In this document: positions 42,419-44,495 of the stretch, one piece after another | How the letters are laid out: each line of letters begins with the position of its first letter | Numbering within the stretch: position 1 is the first letter of the stretch | Source of the DNA: JAICTV01 sp035634055 | GTDB lineage: Bacteria > Planctomycetota > Phycisphaerae > Tepidisphaerales > Tepidisphaeraceae | Length of the DNA stretch: 44,495 nucleotides | Direction of reading: 5' to 3' | Assembly (NCBI GenBank): GCA_035634055.1 | Contig: DASQDR010000268.1 | Location: 1 to 44,495, forward strand | The notes under the pieces: generated by a model | The model's input: the letters and a program-made list of their open reading frames with translations, nothing else | The model's database searches: none | What the model was told of the DNA's origin: nothing | Position numbers and translations under genes: made by a program

Positions 42419-43855
42419 ATGACCGATTCGACCGGGAGCCCCGCGTCCGATGCCGCCGCCCCGCCGCTGCCCGCCGACAAGCCCGCGTCGCACGGCGAGC
42501 TGGCGCGGACGATGGGCCTGGTCTCGCTGATCATTTACGGCGTCGGCGACATGCTCGGCGCCGGCGTTTATGGGCTGGTGGGCAAGGCGGCCGGCCTGAT
42601 GGGCAACGCGGTGTGGCTCGCCTTCGCCGGCTCCATGGTCGCGGCAATGCTGACCGGCCTGAGCTACGCCAACATCGGCTCGCGCTATCCGCGCGCCGCG
42701 GGCGCCGCCTACGTGACGCACCGGGCGTACGGCTGGCCCTACCTGTCGTACCTGGTCGGGCTTGCCGTCGCCGCGTCGGGGCTGACGTCGATGGCGACCG
42801 GCTCGCGCGTGATCGCCGGGTTCCTCCAGACCCTCGGGCTCGCCCTGCCGGCGCCGGCACTGGTCGTGCTGTTCCTGCTGTTCATCGCCGCCGTCGTCTT
42901 TCGCGGCATGCGCGAGAGCGCCTGGCTCAACGCGATCTGCACCGCGGTCGAGGTGGGCGGGCTGATGATCGTCATCGGGGTCGGCATCCGCTACTGGGGA
43001 TCGGTGAATTACTTCGAGACGCCGCCGCACCCCGACGGCTCGGCCGGCGCGCTCTCGCTCACGCTGGTCCTCAACGGCGCGGTCCTGACGTTCTTCTCCT
43101 TCATCGGCTTCGAGGACATGCTCAACGTCGCCGAAGAGTGCAAGGACGCCCGGCGGACGATCCCGATCGCGCTGATCTGCGCGCTAATCATCGGCACGGT
43201 CATCTACATGGCCGTCAGCATCACGGCCGTGTCGGTCCTGCACTACAGCGAGCTGGCGAAATCCCCGGCGGCGCTGGTGGACGTGGTGCGCAAGGCCGCC
43301 CCGTGGTTCCCGCCGATCCTCTTCACCGGCATCAGCATCTTCGCCGTCAGCAACACCGCTTTGCTGAACTACGTGATGGGCAGCCGCCTGCTGTACGGCA
43401 TGAGCCGCCAGGGGCTGCTGCCGGCGCCGCTGGGGCGCGTGCACGCGACGCGCCGGACGCCGCACGTCGCGATCGGCGTGCTGCTCCTGGTCGTGACGGC
43501 GCTGGCGCTGTCCGGCGACATCCGCCAGCTTGCCGATTCCACGTCGCTGCTGCTGCTCGGGGTCTTCTGCGTGGTGAACACGGCGCTGATCATCCTGAAG
43601 TTTCGCGACGACGAGCCGCGCGGCGCGTTCGAGGTGCCGGCGGTCGTGCCGGCGCTGGGCGTGCTGGTCTGCCTGACGCTGATCGCCGCGCGGTTGTTCG
43701 GCGCCGGCGCCGACCGCAAGGCCCCGCTGATCGCCGGCGCCATCGGGCTGGTGATCACCGCGCTCTACTTCGTCCTGCGCCCCAAGCACGTCGTGATGGA
43801 CGACGACGACCACGGCGACGGCGACCGCGATGCCACGGCGCAAGCGGCGGCGTGA
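42419..43855 (+). CDS. APC-family amino-acid permease
   Basis: A 478-residue inner-membrane transporter with about 12-14 helices. The ATG at 42419 is chosen because the family's first helix begins soon after it: ARTMGLVSLIIYGVGDMLGA, with the unwound GDMLGAGVYGLVG motif typical of APC transporters. Other marks are GSRYPRAAGAAYVTHRAYG, FFSFIGFEDMLNVAEECKDA and NYVMGSRLLYGMSRQG. The tail is acidic (DDDDHGDGDRD). Substrate is probably an amino acid or amine, not resolvable by eye. It is transcribed alone. Confidence 0.9.
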   Translation: MTDSTGSPASDAAAPPLPADKPASHGELARTMGLVSLIIYGVGDMLGAGVYGLVGKAAGLMGNAVWLAFAGSMVAAMLTGLSYANIGSRYPRAAGAAYVTHRAYGWPYLSYLVGLAVAASGLTSMATGSRVIAGFLQTLGLALPAPALVVLFLLFIAAVVFRGMRESAWLNAICTAVEVGGLMIVIGVGIRYWGSVNYFETPPHPDGSAGALSLTLVLNGAVLTFFSFIGFEDMLNVAEECKDARRTIPIALICALIIGTVIYMAVSITAVSVLHYSELAKSPAALVDVVRKAAPWFPPILFTGISIFAVSNTALLNYVMGSRLLYGMSRQGLLPAPLGRVHATRRTPHVAIGVLLLVVTALALSGDIRQLADSTSLLLLGVFCVVNTALIILKFRDDEPRGAFEVPAVVPALGVLVCLTLIAARLFGAGADRKAPLIAGAIGLVITALYFVLRPKHVVMDDDDHGDGDRDATAQAAA

Positions 43856-43860
43856 GCGGG

Positions 43861-43878
43861 CGGGCCGGCGACGGCCCG
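43861..43878 (+). terminator. Short GC hairpin between convergent permease and STN-like genes
   Basis: CGGGCCG and CGGCCCG arms (7 bp) enclose a GCGA loop in the 48-bp gap. Further GC self-complementarity surrounds it. There is no U-tract, so its termination role is only plausible. Confidence 0.45.
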
Positions 43879-43903
43879 GCCGCGAGCGGCCTCGCCCGCG
43901 CGC

Positions 43904-44495
43904 TCATCTTGCCCTCCGCAGTTCGGCGAGCATGCGGTCGATCTCCACGTGGTGCATGTCGACGGTGTTGACGATCAGGCGGCCTTCGAACTCGCTGATG
44001 GAGAAGCGCGCGCCCTCCACCTTCTCGCGCCAGGCGCTGGGGGCGACGCTGGTCGTGATGAGGTCGACCAGCTTATCGCTGGGGCGGCTGGTGGCGGCGC
44101 TTCTGATGAGGTCATCAACCGGATAGGCGCGGGTTCGCGGCGAGCTGGAGACGTCGTCGTAAGTGGAGAGGACGAGCGCGCCGCCGTCGATGGTGAAGCC
44201 CAGCCGCGTCTGCCCGCCGCCGCCGACGTCGCGCAGGACCTGGCGCAGCGCCTGCTCGAGCGTGACGTCGCGCAGCCGCTGCGTGACCGGCGCGTTGCGA
44301 TCAGTGCCGGCGGCCTCCAGGGCCCGCCAGTTCACCACGACGTTGGCGCCGGTGACATCGCGGATGAAGTCGACGACGTCGGAGAAGCCGACCTGGTCGA
44401 CGCGAATCTCGGGCACCCGCTTGTGCAGGAGCCGGTAGAGCCGTTCGGCGTCGCCGCCAACGTCCGCGCCCGCGCCACCCGGGCCGCGCGGGTCG
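43904..44495 (-). CDS. STN/secretin-N-like repeat protein, 5' end outside window
   Basis: The frame is open to the last base, so the true start lies beyond the window. The visible part (about 197 residues) reads ERLYRLLHKRVPEIRVDQVG, SDVVDFIRDVTGANVVVNW, RDVTLEQALRQVLRDVG, TIDGGALVLSTYDDV, then a second unit ending EGRLIVNTVDMHHVEIDRML. This alpha/beta pattern matches the small STN-like domain of secretins and TonB receptors, common in large planctomycete proteins. It probably acts in the periplasm or at the outer membrane. The upstream Gly/Ala/Pro-rich residues look like a linker. Confidence 0.75.
   Translation of the reverse strand, partial: DPRGPGGAGADVGGDAERLYRLLHKRVPEIRVDQVGFSDVVDFIRDVTGANVVVNWRALEAAGTDRNAPVTQRLRDVTLEQALRQVLRDVGGGGQTRLGFTIDGGALVLSTYDDVSSSPRTRAYPVDDLIRSAATSRPSDKLVDLITTSVAPSAWREKVEGARFSISEFEGRLIVNTVDMHHVEIDRMLAELRRAR

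Overview
The window is GC-rich chromosomal DNA, almost certainly from the phylum Planctomycetota and most like the class Phycisphaerae. Supporting signs are an H-X9-DG prepilin-type protein, PEP-CTERM and dockerin-type surface proteins, LEPRxLL-headed hemolysin-repeat proteins, an ECF sigma factor with a membrane-spanning C-terminal extension, and short-word intergenic repeats. The phylum is inferred from gene families, not from an rRNA. I see no rRNA, tRNA, CRISPR array, transposase or prophage.

Layout. 1-3.5 kb: a prepilin-like protein cut by the window edge, then a secreted dockerin/PEP-CTERM protein ending at a strong terminator. 3.6-8.9 kb: alpha-glucan metabolism (malQ, glycogen-phosphorylase-type enzyme, and a starch-binding-domain esterase). 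9.0-15.7 kb: a Gfo/Idh/MocA oxidoreductase, a hemerythrin-like protein, a membrane c-type cytochrome next to a sorbosone-dehydrogenase-like beta-propeller, and a translationally coupled nagB-nagA pair. 16.3-19.4 kb: a LuxR-type regulator, a partner-switching pair (STAS anti-anti-sigma factor and HATPase anti-sigma factor) with a lipoprotein, and a small membrane protein. 19.5-30.3 kb, all minus strand: the rod-shape / cell-wall elongation cluster mreB-mreC-mreD-mrdA (PBP2)-DUF3592-like-rodA, followed by a lipoprotein, an arabinokinase/galactokinase-like GHMP kinase and an inositol-monophosphatase-family enzyme. 31.1-37.9 kb, minus strand: a surface-protein locus with two paralogous RTX/LEPRxLL proteins downstream of a 974-residue ECF sigma factor fused to a PEP-CTERM surface region. 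38.0-44.5 kb: an amidohydrolase, a second LuxR-type regulator, menaquinone-biosynthesis mqnC, an APC permease, and an STN-like protein cut by the window edge.

The most unusual items are (1) the single polypeptide that begins as an ECF sigma factor and ends in a PEP-CTERM cell-surface anchor, encoded upstream of two RTX surface proteins; (2) a 117-bp palindromic repeat element inserted in frame inside mqnC, adding exactly 39 residues; and (3) further large palindromes between genes, one of which carries the stop codons of both convergent neighbours at its two tips.

Start codons were reassigned from the longest open frames where ribosome-binding sites, family homology or gene overlap pointed to internal ATG/GTG codons. 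Protein functions rest on motif recognition by eye; no database search was run.
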